Below, one piece after another: positions 9,028 to 17,583 of a stretch of DNA of 64,000 nucleotides; position 1 is the stretch's first letter; each line of letters begins with the position of its first letter. The notes beneath the pieces are model-generated. The model made no database searches and was not told the DNA's origin. It saw only the letters and a program-made list of their open reading frames with translations. Position numbers and translations under genes: made by a program. This stretch comes from Pseudomonas multiresinivorans (GTDB lineage Bacteria; Pseudomonadota; Gammaproteobacteria; Pseudomonadales; Pseudomonadaceae). The stretch spans positions 5,332,001 to 5,396,000 of the forward strand of contig NZ_CP048833.1 in assembly GCF_012971725.1 (NCBI RefSeq), given 5' to 3'.

Positions 9028-10932
9028 TCAGATTTCCACCTGCGTCCCCAGTTCGATCACCCGGTTCAGCGGCAGGTTGAAGTAACGCAGGTTGCCGTTG
9101 GCGTTCTTCAGCAGGAAGGCGAACAGCGCCTCGCGCCAGCGCGCCATGCCGATCAGCTTGGACGGGATCACAGTCTCGCGGCTGAGGAAGTAGGTGGTGC
9201 GCATCGGGCTGAAGTCCAGCTCGTTGAGGTGGCACAGCTTGAGCGCCTGCGGGATGTCCGGGTCCTCGATGAAGCCGAAGTGCAGCACCACGCGGAAGAA
9301 GCCCTCGCCGTAGGCGTCCACCTCGAATCGACGGTCCGGGGCAACTCGCGGGCTGTCTTCGTTGACCACCGTGAGCAGGACGACCTGCTCGTGCAGCACC
9401 TGGTTGTGCAGGAGGTTGTGCAACAGCGCGTGGGGCACGGCGTCGGTACGCGCGGTAAGGAACACCGCGGTGCCCTGCACGCGGTGCGGCGGCTGCGAGC
9501 GGATGCTGGAAATGAACAGCGGCAGCGGCAGCGAGCCTTCGTCGAGGCGGTCCACCAGCAGCTGGCGGCCGCGCTTCCAGGTGGTCATCAGGATGAACAG
9601 GCCGATACCGGCGATCACCGGGAAGGCACCACCCTGGACGACCTTGGGCAGGTTCGCGGCGAAGAACAGGGTATCGACGAGCAGCATCATCAGGAAGAAC
9701 GGAATCGCCAGCCACAGCGGCCACTTCCACATCAGCCAGATCACCACGCCCATCAGCAGCGTGGTCATCAGCATGGTGCCGGTCACCGCGACGCCGTATG
9801 CCGAGGCCAGTGCGGCGGAGGATTCGAAGCCCAGCACCAGCAGCACCACGCCGACCATCAGCGCCCAGTTCACCATGCCGATGTAGATCTGCCCCTGCTC
9901 GTGGCTGGAGGTGTGCTGGATCACCATGCGCGGCACATAGCCGAGCTGGATGGCCTGGCGGGTCAGGGAGAATGCGCCGGAAATCACCGCCTGGGATGCA
10001 ATCACGGTCGCCGCGGTGGACAGCGCCACCAGAGGCACCAGCGCCCAGCTCGGCGCCGTCAGGTAGAAGGGGTTACGCGCGGCTTCGGCGTTGACCAGGA
10101 TGGTCGCGCCCTGGCCGAAATAGTTGAGCACCAACGCCGGCAGCACCAGGGCGAACCAGGCGCGGGCGATGGGCTTGCGGCCGAAGTGGCCCATGTCCGC
10201 GTACAGCGCTTCGGCACCGGTCAGCGCCAGCACGGTGGCGCCGAGGATCGCCACGCCGATGCCCGGATGCGAAATGAAGAAGTTCAGCGCCCAGCCCGGG
10301 CTCATTGCCTTCAGCACTTCCGGCTGCTGCGCCACGCCATAGATACCCAGTGCCGCCAGCGCAAGGAACCAGGCCACCATCACCGGGCCGAAGAGGATGC
10401 CGATGCGCGCGGTGCCGTGCTTCTGGATGAGGAACAGGCCGACCAGCACGATCAGCGAGAGCGGCACGACCCAGTGTTCCAGTCCGTCGAAGGCGATTTC
10501 CAGGCCCTCGATCGCAGAAAGCACCGAAATCGCCGGAGTAATCATGCTATCGCCATAGAAGAGCGCCGCGCCGATCAGGCCGGCGATCACCACCATCGCC
10601 TGCAGCTTGTGGCGTCCGGTAGCGGCGCGACGGGCCAGTGCGGACAGCGCCATTACCCCGCCCTCGCCCTGGTTGTCGGCGCGCAGTACGAAGATCACGT
10701 ACTTGATCGACACCACCCAGATCAGCGACCAGAAGATCAGCGACAGCACGCCCAGCACGCCGTCGTGGTTGGCCTGCACACCATAACCGCCTACGAAGAC
10801 TTCCTTCAGGGTGTACAGCGGGCTGGTACCGATATCGCCGTAGCAGACGCCCACGGCACCGACCATCAGGCCGATCGCGGAGCTGGAATGGGGCTGTTCA
10901 TGCTCAACGGTGCCGGCGCTTGCATCGGACAT
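9028..10932 (-). CDS. kup: Low-affinity potassium uptake protein Kup
   Basis: A 634-residue inner-membrane K+/H+ symporter of the KUP/HAK/KT family. About twelve membrane helices follow a short acidic N-terminus, with the signature GVCYGDIGTSPLYTLKE in helix 1, FYGDSMITPAISVLSA, and TGAEALYADMGHFG; the C-terminal cytoplasmic part is about 170 residues. The ATG ending at 10932 is preferred over further upstream codons because GAGGAATC precedes it and the length then matches Kup. It is divergent from rimO with a 244-base gap. Confidence 0.95.
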   Translation of the reverse strand: MSDASAGTVEHEQPHSSSAIGLMVGAVGVCYGDIGTSPLYTLKEVFVGGYGVQANHDGVLGVLSLIFWSLIWVVSIKYVIFVLRADNQGEGGVMALSALARRAATGRHKLQAMVVIAGLIGAALFYGDSMITPAISVLSAIEGLEIAFDGLEHWVVPLSLIVLVGLFLIQKHGTARIGILFGPVMVAWFLALAALGIYGVAQQPEVLKAMSPGWALNFFISHPGIGVAILGATVLALTGAEALYADMGHFGRKPIARAWFALVLPALVLNYFGQGATILVNAEAARNPFYLTAPSWALVPLVALSTAATVIASQAVISGAFSLTRQAIQLGYVPRMVIQHTSSHEQGQIYIGMVNWALMVGVVLLVLGFESSAALASAYGVAVTGTMLMTTLLMGVVIWLMWKWPLWLAIPFFLMMLLVDTLFFAANLPKVVQGGAFPVIAGIGLFILMTTWKRGRQLLVDRLDEGSLPLPLFISSIRSQPPHRVQGTAVFLTARTDAVPHALLHNLLHNQVLHEQVVLLTVVNEDSPRVAPDRRFEVDAYGEGFFRVVLHFGFIEDPDIPQALKLCHLNELDFSPMRTTYFLSRETVIPSKLIGMARWREALFAFLLKNANGNLRYFNLPLNRVIELGTQVEI

Positions 10933-11176
10933 GTAACAAGATTCCTCAAAAAAATTCGGCGCATCCTGCTCCGACCCTTTCGTCGATGCAAGAGCCGGCT
11001 GCGAAGGTTCTGAATGACTATAGAGCCTGTTGCCTACAATTACCGGGCAATCGGGGCTCTCCCGCTGCGTGCGACAGCTTGTCCCAGAGAGGCTGGTCAA
11101 GTGCGCGGGACGCCGCTAGAATTGCGCACTTTTTGATCAGAGGCGCCGCCAGCGCGCCCTTCGAGGTTAGCCGCAC

Positions 11177-12499
11177 ATGTCCACCGCCACACCCAAAGTC
11201 GGGTTCGTAAGCCTTGGTTGCCCTAAAGCCACGGTCGATTCCGAACGCATCCTCACCCAACTGCGCATGGAGGGGTACGAAATCGTCCCCACCTACCAGG
11301 ACGCAGACGTGGTGGTGGTGAACACCTGCGGCTTCATCGACAGCGCCAAGGCCGAATCCCTGGACGCCATCGGCGAAGCCATCGCCGAGAATGGCAAGGT
11401 GATCGTCACCGGCTGCATGGGCGTCGCTGAAGACAGCATCCGTGACGTGCACCCCAGCGTGCTGGCCGTGACCGGCCCGCAGCAGTACGAGCAGGTCGTC
11501 AATGCCGTCCACGAGGTGATCCCGCCCAAGGCCGAGCACAACCCGCTGATCGACCTGGTGCCGCCGCAGGGTATCAAGCTGACCCCGCGTCACTACGCCT
11601 ACCTGAAGATTTCCGAAGGCTGCAACCACAGCTGCAGCTTCTGCATCATCCCGTCCATGCGCGGCAAGCTGGTCAGCCGCCCGGTGGGCGACGTGCTCAG
11701 CGAAGCCCAGCGCCTGGTGAAAGCCGGCGTGAAAGAGCTGCTGGTGATCTCCCAGGACACCAGCGCCTACGGCGTGGACCTGAAGTACAAGATGGACTTC
11801 TGGGACGGCCAGCCGGTGAAGACCCGCATGCTGGAGCTGTGCCAGGCGCTCTCCTCGATGGGCGTGTGGGTGCGCCTGCACTACGTCTACCCGTACCCCA
11901 ACGTCGACGATGTGATTCCGCTGATGGCCGAGGGCAAGCTGCTGCCCTACCTAGACATCCCCTTCCAGCACGCCAGCCCGAAAGTGCTCAAGTCCATGAA
12001 GCGCCCTGCCTTCGAGGACAAGACCCTGGCGCGCATCAAGAAGTGGCGCGAAATCTGCCCCGAGCTGACCATCCGCTCCACCTTCATCGTCGGCTTCCCC
12101 GGCGAGACCGAGGAAGACTTCCAGTACCTGCTGGACTGGCTGACCGAAGCCCAGCTCGACCGCGTCGGCTGCTTCCAGTACTCCCCGGTGGAAGGCGCCC
12201 CGGCCAACGACCTGGGCCTGGAAATCGTCCCCGATGACGTCAAGCAGGACCGTTGGGAGCGCTTCATGGCGCACCAGCAGGCCATTTCCGCCGCCCGCCT
12301 GCAGCTGAAGATCGGCAAGGAAATCGAAGTGCTGATCGACGAAGTGGATGACGAAGGCGCGGTCGGCCGCTCCTACGCCGACGCCCCGGAAATCGACGGC
12401 GCCGTGTACATCGACACCTTCGATGTGAAGCCGGGCGACAAGGTGCGCGTACGCATCACCGACGCCGACGAGTACGACCTCTGGGCCGAACTGGTCTGA
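11177..12499 (+). CDS. rimO: Ribosomal protein uS12 methylthiotransferase
   Basis: A radical-SAM enzyme that adds a methylthio group to an aspartate of ribosomal protein S12. The 440-residue protein has the N-terminal MTTase domain with cluster cysteines Cys15, Cys51 and Cys80, the radical-SAM motif Cys149-x3-Cys153-x2-Cys156, and a C-terminal TRAM domain (about 375-440). The opening KVGFVSLGCPKATVDSE distinguishes RimO from the tRNA enzyme MiaB. A TAGAAT -10-like element lies at 11117-11122 with TGGTCA 17 bases upstream, a plausible promoter. A terminator follows directly. The kup/rimO divergent arrangement is known in P. aeruginosa. Confidence 0.96.
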   Translation: MSTATPKVGFVSLGCPKATVDSERILTQLRMEGYEIVPTYQDADVVVVNTCGFIDSAKAESLDAIGEAIAENGKVIVTGCMGVAEDSIRDVHPSVLAVTGPQQYEQVVNAVHEVIPPKAEHNPLIDLVPPQGIKLTPRHYAYLKISEGCNHSCSFCIIPSMRGKLVSRPVGDVLSEAQRLVKAGVKELLVISQDTSAYGVDLKYKMDFWDGQPVKTRMLELCQALSSMGVWVRLHYVYPYPNVDDVIPLMAEGKLLPYLDIPFQHASPKVLKSMKRPAFEDKTLARIKKWREICPELTIRSTFIVGFPGETEEDFQYLLDWLTEAQLDRVGCFQYSPVEGAPANDLGLEIVPDDVKQDRWERFMAHQQAISAARLQLKIGKEIEVLIDEVDDEGAVGRSYADAPEIDGAVYIDTFDVKPGDKVRVRITDADEYDLWAELV

Positions 12500-12504
12500 T
12501 CCGC

Positions 12505-12530
12505 AAAAGCCCCGCTGATGCGGGGCTTTT
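12505..12530 (+). terminator. Rho-independent terminator of rimO
   Basis: Perfect stem AAAAGCCCCGC / GCGGGGCTTTT (12505-12515 and 12520-12530) with loop TGAT, starting six bases after the stop codon. Confidence 0.93.
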
Positions 12531-12552
12531 CATTTCTGCTATTGGAAAGCCC

Positions 12553-13014
12553 ATGACCAACAACGACGTACTGCGCAGCCTGCGCTACCTGCTGGACATC
12601 CGCGATGCGCAGGTCGCCGAGATCACCGCGCTGGCCGGCTTCAACCTCAGTGCCGAGGAAGTCGGCGCCTACCTCGCCCGCGACGACGAGCCGGACTTCA
12701 AACCCTGCAGTGACCGCGTGCTGGCGCACTTCCTCGACGGCCTGATCGTGCATCGCCGTGGCCGCGATGAATCGCGCCCGCTGCCGCCGGTGGAACTGCC
12801 GCTGACCAACAACATCACCCTGAAGAAGCTGCGCGTGGCCTTCGAACTGCGCGACGACGATATCCTCGCGATCCTCGACAGCGTCAGCTTCATCGTCACC
12901 AAAACGGAACTGGGCGCGCTGTTCCGCAAACCCGGCCACAACAACTACCGCCCCTGCGGCGACCAGTTGCTGCGCAACTTCCTCAAGGGCCTGACCCAGC
13001 GCCAGCAGCACTGA
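12553..13014 (+). CDS. DUF1456 (YehS-family) protein
   Basis: A 153-residue soluble protein with two copies of the DUF1456 repeat, each beginning NNDVLRSLRYLLDI or NNITLKKLRVAFEL and carrying a YLARDDEPDFKPC / LFRKPGHNNYRPC segment. This is the family of E. coli YehS, whose function is unknown. The duplicated helical unit suggests a small DNA- or protein-binding fold but this is not shown. It follows the rimO terminator by 22 bases and is followed by the DUF2784 gene 7 bases after its stop, so those two are probably co-transcribed. Confidence 0.88.
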   Translation: MTNNDVLRSLRYLLDIRDAQVAEITALAGFNLSAEEVGAYLARDDEPDFKPCSDRVLAHFLDGLIVHRRGRDESRPLPPVELPLTNNITLKKLRVAFELRDDDILAILDSVSFIVTKTELGALFRKPGHNNYRPCGDQLLRNFLKGLTQRQQH

Positions 13015-13021
13015 GATCGAC

Positions 13022-13390
13022 ATGCTCTATCGCCTGGCCGCCGACGCCGTTGTCCTGTTCCATCTGGGCTTCATCATCTTCGTGCTGCTCGGCGGCCTGC
13101 TGGTGCTGCGCTGGCCACGCCTGGCGTGGTTGCACCTGCCGGCGGCGGCCTGGGGCATGGCGGTGGAATTCGTCCACCTCTATTGCCCACTCACACCGCT
13201 GGAGAATCACTTCCGCGCCCTGGCCGGCGATCACGGCTACAGCGGCGGCTTCATCGAGCACTACCTGATCCCGCTGATCTACCCCGCCGGCCTGACCGAG
13301 GCGACCCAGGTCGTCCTCGGCCTCATCGTGGCCGCAGTCAATCTGCCGCCTTACCTGCTTCTGCTGCGCCGGGTGCTGCGTTCGCGCTGA
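13022..13390 (+). CDS. DUF2784 small membrane protein
   Basis: A 122-residue integral membrane protein with about three hydrophobic segments (near residues 7-29, 36-53 and 93-117) and the characteristic H(L)YCPLTPLEN and SGGFIEHYLIPLIYP stretches of the DUF2784 family. Its function is not known. It starts 7 bases after the YehS-family gene, suggesting co-transcription. Its last 53 bases overlap the 3' end of the convergent glycosyltransferase gene at 13338-14921, with no terminator between them. Confidence 0.86.
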   Translation: MLYRLAADAVVLFHLGFIIFVLLGGLLVLRWPRLAWLHLPAAAWGMAVEFVHLYCPLTPLENHFRALAGDHGYSGGFIEHYLIPLIYPAGLTEATQVVLGLIVAAVNLPPYLLLLRRVLRSR

Positions 13391-14921
13391 GCGGATTGTC
13401 CATCGGCAGATAGGCCAGGCTCGCCTCCTTGTTCTTCGCGTGCCCCAGGCGCTGGCCATTGTTGAGCCCGGACTCGATCAGCCGGTGATCCGCCGTCAGC
13501 CAGTTCAGCGGCTGCGTACCTTCATGGGTCACCTGGGAAATGATCAGGGTGCGCGCCGGGTCCCAGTCCTCACCAGTGCGCTGGCGCAGCCAGGCGAACA
13601 AGGCGGCACTGTCGCCCTGCGGATAGTCGGAATGGATATAGAGGAAGGGATGGGCCTGCCGTTCGCCGCGCTTCTGCAGATAGATCGGCAGGCGCGCGTC
13701 GTCATCGCCGAGGACCAGTACCCGCCACTGCGACCAGGGCGCCGTCTGCTCCGCGGCGGCACGCACCTCCCTGGCGAAGAGCGGAACCCCGCCGCCGCCA
13801 TTGCTCCAGGGGTACGCCACGCCCACCACCAGCAGCATCGCCACCGCTGCGGCGCCGACCGCCCGCGGCCAGACCCTCCCCAGCCCGGCCAGCTTGCGTT
13901 CATGCCGCCACTCGATCACCCACCACGCACCCAGCAATTGCGCGAAAGGCACCAGCGGGAGCACGTAGTAACTGCGCCGGCCACCGCTGGCAGTGAAGAA
14001 CGCGAACAGCAGCACCAGCGCCCAGACCAGCCAGCGCGCGTTGGGCTCCAGTTGCTTCCAACGGCGCGCAGCGAACCACAGGCCAAGCACCCATAACGGC
14101 GCCCAGGGCAGTGTGTAGGCGGGAAGGTAAAGCAGGTAGGTATAGATCGGCCCCTCGTGGTCGAAGGGCTGGAAGAAGCGCACCACGTTCTCGCGGAACA
14201 CCAACGCCAGGCCACTCTCGCCGTAGCTGGGCTGACCGTAGAAGTGCGACAGAACGAAGGGAATCGCATACACGCCGCCGGCCACTACCAGCGCCGCCAG
14301 CAAACGCAGGTTCAGGTGCCGGCGCCAGCGCCCCGCGCTGAGCAGATGCGGCAGCAGCACCAGCCCCGGCAGGACGAAGCCGATCAGCCCCTTGCACAAC
14401 GAGGTCAGCGACAGGATCAGGAAGAAGCCCAGGTAGCTCCTGAATCGCGTGTCTTCCGGGTCACGCCAGTACCAGGCCAGCGCCGCCAGCACGCCGAACA
14501 CCGTGAGCATGTCCGCCGTCGCCACCCGCGCCCAGAACAGGAAGTAGAAGGTGGTTGCCAGCAGCCAGCCGGCCAGCACGCCCGTGCCCTTGCGCAGCAG
14601 GCGTTCGCCCAGCCACCAGGTGAGCCAGATGCTGCCCAGCCCGGCCAGCACGGTGCTGAGGCGCAGCGTCCAGTGATTGAGACCGAACAGGCTGGCCGGC
14701 GCGGTGATCAGCCAGTAGGACAGCAGCGGTTTGTCGTAGTACGGCGCCCCACGCAGGTACGGATCGAAGTAGTCGCCTGACTGCAGCATCTGCAGCGAGA
14801 TATCCGCCCAGCGCACTTCCGGGCCCCAGACCTCGCGCCAGCCCAACCCGAACAGCAACAGCAGCGCCGAGACGCCCAATAGCAGCGCCAATGCCTTCCG
14901 ATCCTTGCTCCAACCCTGCAT
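13338..14921 (-). CDS. ArnT-like glycosyltransferase (PMT/GT83 type)
   Basis: A 527-residue inner-membrane glycosyltransferase with about eleven to twelve helices and a periplasmic C-terminal domain (about 390-527). The first periplasmic loop has GPEVRWADISLQMLQSG followed by PYYDKPLLSYW, the pattern of 4-amino-4-deoxy-L-arabinose transferases and related undecaprenyl-phosphate-sugar enzymes. The family transfers sugars to lipid A or other cell-surface acceptors. No arn operon is present here, so the donor and acceptor are open. The start is taken as the ATG ending at 14921; GTG and TTG codons just upstream are alternatives. Its 3' end overlaps the convergent DUF2784 gene by 53 bases. Confidence 0.82.
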   Translation of the reverse strand: MQGWSKDRKALALLLGVSALLLLFGLGWREVWGPEVRWADISLQMLQSGDYFDPYLRGAPYYDKPLLSYWLITAPASLFGLNHWTLRLSTVLAGLGSIWLTWWLGERLLRKGTGVLAGWLLATTFYFLFWARVATADMLTVFGVLAALAWYWRDPEDTRFRSYLGFFLILSLTSLCKGLIGFVLPGLVLLPHLLSAGRWRRHLNLRLLAALVVAGGVYAIPFVLSHFYGQPSYGESGLALVFRENVVRFFQPFDHEGPIYTYLLYLPAYTLPWAPLWVLGLWFAARRWKQLEPNARWLVWALVLLFAFFTASGGRRSYYVLPLVPFAQLLGAWWVIEWRHERKLAGLGRVWPRAVGAAAVAMLLVVGVAYPWSNGGGGVPLFAREVRAAAEQTAPWSQWRVLVLGDDDARLPIYLQKRGERQAHPFLYIHSDYPQGDSAALFAWLRQRTGEDWDPARTLIISQVTHEGTQPLNWLTADHRLIESGLNNGQRLGHAKNKEASLAYLPMDNPLSANAAPGAAEAGKAAD

Positions 14922-15094
14922 CACCTGGCCCCCGACCAACCGAATGTGCGGCGGACACTAGGGCAACGAAGGTTATGCGCAGGTTAAGAAAATGCAGCCG
15001 CCGCGTAATGCGCCGCCATTTCCCGATTGGATAGTGCTCGGAGCGCCCCGCTCATCCCGCTAGGGTGAGGCGAAAAACCAGCCAGGAGAGGCTC

Positions 15095-15868
15095 ATGCAC
15101 CCGTACTTTTCCCTCGCAGGCAAGACCGCACTAGTCACCGGAGGTACCCGCGGCATCGGCCGGATGATCGCCCAGGGCCTGCTCGAAGCCGGCGCCAGAG
15201 TCATCATCTGCGCACGTGACGGCGTCGCCTGCGCCGACACCGCCGCCGAACTGTCGCAGTACGGCGAATGCATCGGCCTGCCGGCCAACCTCGCCACCGA
15301 GGAAGGCGCCCGTGCCCTGGCCCTGGAGCTGAACGAGCGCCTGGACCACCTGGATATCCTGGTCAACAACGCCGGCACCACCTGGGGCGCGCCGCTGGAC
15401 AGCTACCCGGCCGCTGGCTGGGAAAAGGTCATGCAGCTCAACGTCACCGCCGTGTTCAGTTGCATCCAGCAACTGCTGCCGCTGCTGAAGAAGGCCGGCA
15501 GCGCGCAGAGCCCGGCGCGGGTGATCAACATCGGTTCGGTGGCCGGTGTCACCTCCCACGGCGAGAACGCCTATGCCTACGGCCCGAGCAAGGCCGCGCT
15601 GCACCAACTCTCGCGCATGCTCGCCCGTGAGCTGGTGGGCGACCACATCAACGTCAACGTCATCGCCCCCGGCCGCTTCCCCAGCAAGATGACCCGCCAC
15701 ATCGCCAACGACGATCAGGCCATGGCCGAGGACACCGCCGTCATCCCCATGCGCCGCTGGGGCCGCGAAGAGGAAATGTCCGCCCTGGCCATCAGCCTGG
15801 CGAGCGCCGCCGGCGCCTACATGACCGGCAACATCATCCCCATCGACGGCGGCTTCCACCTCGGCTGA
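15095..15868 (+). CDS. rhlG: RhlG-like NADPH-dependent beta-ketoacyl reductase (SDR family)
   Basis: A 257-residue short-chain dehydrogenase/reductase. The cofactor motif TGGTRGIG is at residues 15-22, NNAG at 91-94, the catalytic Ser148 lies in GSVAG and the Tyr162-x3-Lys166 pair in YGPSK. The opening MHPYFSLAGKTALVTGG and the ending IIPIDGGFHLG closely resemble P. aeruginosa RhlG, a beta-ketoacyl reductase once proposed to feed rhamnolipid synthesis. The start has CAGGAGAG upstream. It is a single gene, and no rhlA/rhlB are nearby. A different SDR with similar sequence is possible, but the match along the whole length is strong from memory. Confidence 0.8.
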   Translation: MHPYFSLAGKTALVTGGTRGIGRMIAQGLLEAGARVIICARDGVACADTAAELSQYGECIGLPANLATEEGARALALELNERLDHLDILVNNAGTTWGAPLDSYPAAGWEKVMQLNVTAVFSCIQQLLPLLKKAGSAQSPARVINIGSVAGVTSHGENAYAYGPSKAALHQLSRMLARELVGDHINVNVIAPGRFPSKMTRHIANDDQAMAEDTAVIPMRRWGREEEMSALAISLASAAGAYMTGNIIPIDGGFHLG

Positions 15869-15926
15869 AGCCCGCTGCGAGGGGAATCGGGTACCATGGC
15901 GGCCCCTGCAAAAAGCCTCTGCCGCC

Positions 15927-16625
15927 ATGTCCCACACCCTCTCGCCCATCGGCTACGTCCGCTCCTGCTTCAAGGAGAAGTTCGCCATCCCGCGCCAGCC
16001 GCAACTGGCTCCGGCCGCGACCGGCGTACTGGAACTGCTGCCGCCGTTCGACACGGGCAACGCGGTAGAGGGCCTGGAGCAGGTCAGCCACGTCTGGCTG
16101 ATCTTCCTCTTCCACCAGGCGCTGGAAGACAAGCCACGGCTGAAGGTGCGCCCACCGCGGCTGGGCGGCAACCAGTCGATGGGCGTCTTCGCCACCCGCG
16201 CCACCCACCGCCCCAACGGCCTCGGCCAATCCGTGGTGAAACTGGAAAAGGTCGAGCCCGGCCGACTCTGGCTATCCGGCATCGACCTGCTCGATGGGAC
16301 GCCGGTGATCGACATCAAGCCGTACGTGCCCTACGCCGACATCGTGCCGGACGCACGCAACGCGATCGCCGATGCACCACCTGCGCCAATTCCCGTTCAC
16401 TGGAACGACGAAGCCCTGCGCCAGGCCAATGAACACGGCCTGCGCCTCGGCCAGCCGGTGCGCGAGCTGATCGAGCAGTGCCTCGCCCAGGACCCGCGCC
16501 CGGCCTACCAGAAGCCGCCGCCCGAGCGCCGCTACGGCGTGCGCCTGTGGGATCTGGACGTGCACTGGCACTACCCCGCCGACGGCGAAATCTGCGTGTT
16601 GGACGTGCAGCGCGCCTCCGACTGA
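15927..16625 (+). CDS. trmO: tRNA (N6-threonylcarbamoyladenosine37-N6)-methyltransferase
   Basis: A 232-residue protein of the TsaA/TrmO family (formerly YaeB, UPF0066), which uses S-adenosylmethionine to methylate t6A at position 37 of tRNA-Thr. The N-terminal beta-barrel domain has SPIGYVRSCFKEKFAIPRQP and the conserved GVFATRATHRPNGLGQSVVKL stretch; the C-terminal part (about 160-232) carries the family's YQKPPPERRYGVRLWDLDVHW tail region. It lies 58 bases after rhlG on the same strand and ends 8 bases before the stop of the convergent monooxygenase gene. Confidence 0.92.
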   Translation: MSHTLSPIGYVRSCFKEKFAIPRQPQLAPAATGVLELLPPFDTGNAVEGLEQVSHVWLIFLFHQALEDKPRLKVRPPRLGGNQSMGVFATRATHRPNGLGQSVVKLEKVEPGRLWLSGIDLLDGTPVIDIKPYVPYADIVPDARNAIADAPPAPIPVHWNDEALRQANEHGLRLGQPVRELIEQCLAQDPRPAYQKPPPERRYGVRLWDLDVHWHYPADGEICVLDVQRASD

Positions 16626-16633
16626 AACCCGCC

Positions 16634-16936
16634 TCAGTCCACCGGATTGAGGGCGATCACGTCGCTCTCGAAGCACTCCTGCTCGATGATCAGCGGTTCC
16701 ACCAGCGGGCGGCTGTCGCGGAAGTGTGCGGTCTGCGTGTGCGCCTCGTAGGCCGCGTCGTCGCGGTAGATCTCGTAGAGGTAGATCACGTCCGGATCGA
16801 GGCGATCCTGGGACACATCGAAGACCAGGCAGCCGGGTTCGCTGGACACGGAAGCGGCGGCATTGGCCTTGATGGCATGGAGGAAATCTTCGGCGCTACC
16901 GGGTTTCACGCGGGTCTTGATGAACAGACTGTACAC
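16634..16936 (-). CDS. Antibiotic biosynthesis monooxygenase (ABM) domain protein
   Basis: A 100-residue protein with a single ABM ferredoxin-like domain, the fold of YgiN-type quinol monooxygenases: residues 3-95 run from SLFIKTRVKPGSAEDFLHAI to EPGCLVFDVSQDRLDPDVIYLYEIYRDDAAYEAH. The start is a GTG ending at 16936, preceded by AAAGGAAC; reading further upstream gives a much longer, unlikely extension through the regulatory region. It is divergent from the VOC-domain gene at 16997 with 60 bases between them. Members oxidise small aromatic or quinone compounds or act as dimeric binding proteins; the substrate is unknown. Confidence 0.83.
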   Translation of the reverse strand: MYSLFIKTRVKPGSAEDFLHAIKANAAASVSSEPGCLVFDVSQDRLDPDVIYLYEIYRDDAAYEAHTQTAHFRDSRPLVEPLIIEQECFESDVIALNPVD

Positions 16937-16958
16937 AGGGCGTTCCTTTTGTTTTAAA

Positions 16959-16980
16959 TTTGAAATCAAATTGTATACAA
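16959..16980. promoter_or_regulatory. Palindromic operator-like sequences between the ABM and VOC genes
   Basis: The short divergent region holds a perfect decamer palindrome TTGTATACAA at 16971-16980, directly next to TTTGA / TCAAA arms at 16959-16970. TTGTATACAA resembles operators bound by FCD-type GntR regulators. No regulator gene is adjacent, so the binder is unknown. Confidence 0.5.
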
Positions 16981-16996
16981 AAAAGGAACCGCGTCC

Positions 16997-17410
16997 ATGT
17001 CCGATCTCCCTGCCCGCCCCGGCCGCCTCAACGGCCTGCGTCACCTCGCCTTGCTGGTGCCGAACCTGGAAGAGTGCGAGCGCTTCTATGTCGATGTGCT
17101 CGGCATGGAAGTGCTGAACCGTGCCAACGAGGACCTGGTGTACCTCACCTGTGGCAACGACAACCTCTCGCTGGGTCGCGGCTTCGGTGCCGCCAACGGC
17201 CTGCAGACCATGGATCACTATGGTTTCGTGGTGGACAGCGTGGAAGAGCTGGAAGCCTGGTACCAATACTTCAAGGCACGCGGTGTGACGCTGCTGGACC
17301 GCCCCTTCGACCATGGCGACGGCGCGCGCAGCTTCCACCTGCTGGACCCGGCGGGGAACAAGGTGCAGCCGTTGTATCACCCGGCAGTTTCCGGGCAGCG
17401 CCTGGCGTGA
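16997..17410 (+). CDS. VOC-superfamily (glyoxalase/dioxygenase-fold) protein
   Basis: A 137-residue protein with two beta-alpha-beta3 VOC modules. The N-terminal half has the metal-ligand type GLRHLALLVPNLEECERFYVDVLGME and the second half has HYGFVVDSVEELEAWYQYFKARG with a final DPAGNKVQPLYHP, so the usual His and Glu/Gln ligand positions are plausible. The family includes glyoxalase I, fosfomycin resistance enzymes and extradiol dioxygenases; the exact activity is not readable. It is divergent from the ABM gene and likely shares control with it through the palindromes at 16959-16980. Confidence 0.85.
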   Translation: MSDLPARPGRLNGLRHLALLVPNLEECERFYVDVLGMEVLNRANEDLVYLTCGNDNLSLGRGFGAANGLQTMDHYGFVVDSVEELEAWYQYFKARGVTLLDRPFDHGDGARSFHLLDPAGNKVQPLYHPAVSGQRLA

Positions 17411-17416
17411 GGCACC

Positions 17417-17488
17417 TGTAGGAGCGAGCTTGCTCGCGAACCGGTATGCACCGTGCCTTGCAGGTTCGCGAGCAAGCTCGCTCCTACA
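17417..17488. repeat. REP-type inverted repeat, family A copy 2
   Basis: Same arms as at 3930: TGTAGGAGCGAGCTTGCTCG and its complement, facing each other across about 22 bases, beginning seven bases after the VOC gene stop. Confidence 0.9.
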
Positions 17489-17521
17489 AAGAGCTTTTGT
17501 CTGGGGCAGAAATCCAGGCAT

Positions 17522-17557
17522 AAAAAAACGCCGCGCTCCCAAAGGAATCGCGGCGTT
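17522..17557 (-). terminator. Rho-independent terminator of fpr
   Basis: Stem AACGCCGCG / CGCGGCGTT (17527-17535 and 17549-17557). On the minus strand it is followed by seven T, just downstream of the fpr stop codon. Confidence 0.9.
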
Positions 17558-17583
17558 CTTTCGACCGAACCGTCGGACGCTGC

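Noticed and set aside
8983..11013. A 676-codon plus-strand frame opposite kup
   Set aside because: Composition is low-complexity His/Gln/Arg-rich as expected for the antisense of a membrane protein gene; no ribosome-binding site or family.
14940..15094. Sigma-54 or AlgU promoter for rhlG
   Set aside because: I looked for GG-N10-GC and AlgU-type boxes, which are known for P. aeruginosa rhlG, and did not find a convincing one here.
16937..17542. Longer N-terminus for the ABM protein running to 17542
   Set aside because: It would cross the operator and read antisense through the VOC gene; the GTG at 16936 has a good ribosome-binding site.
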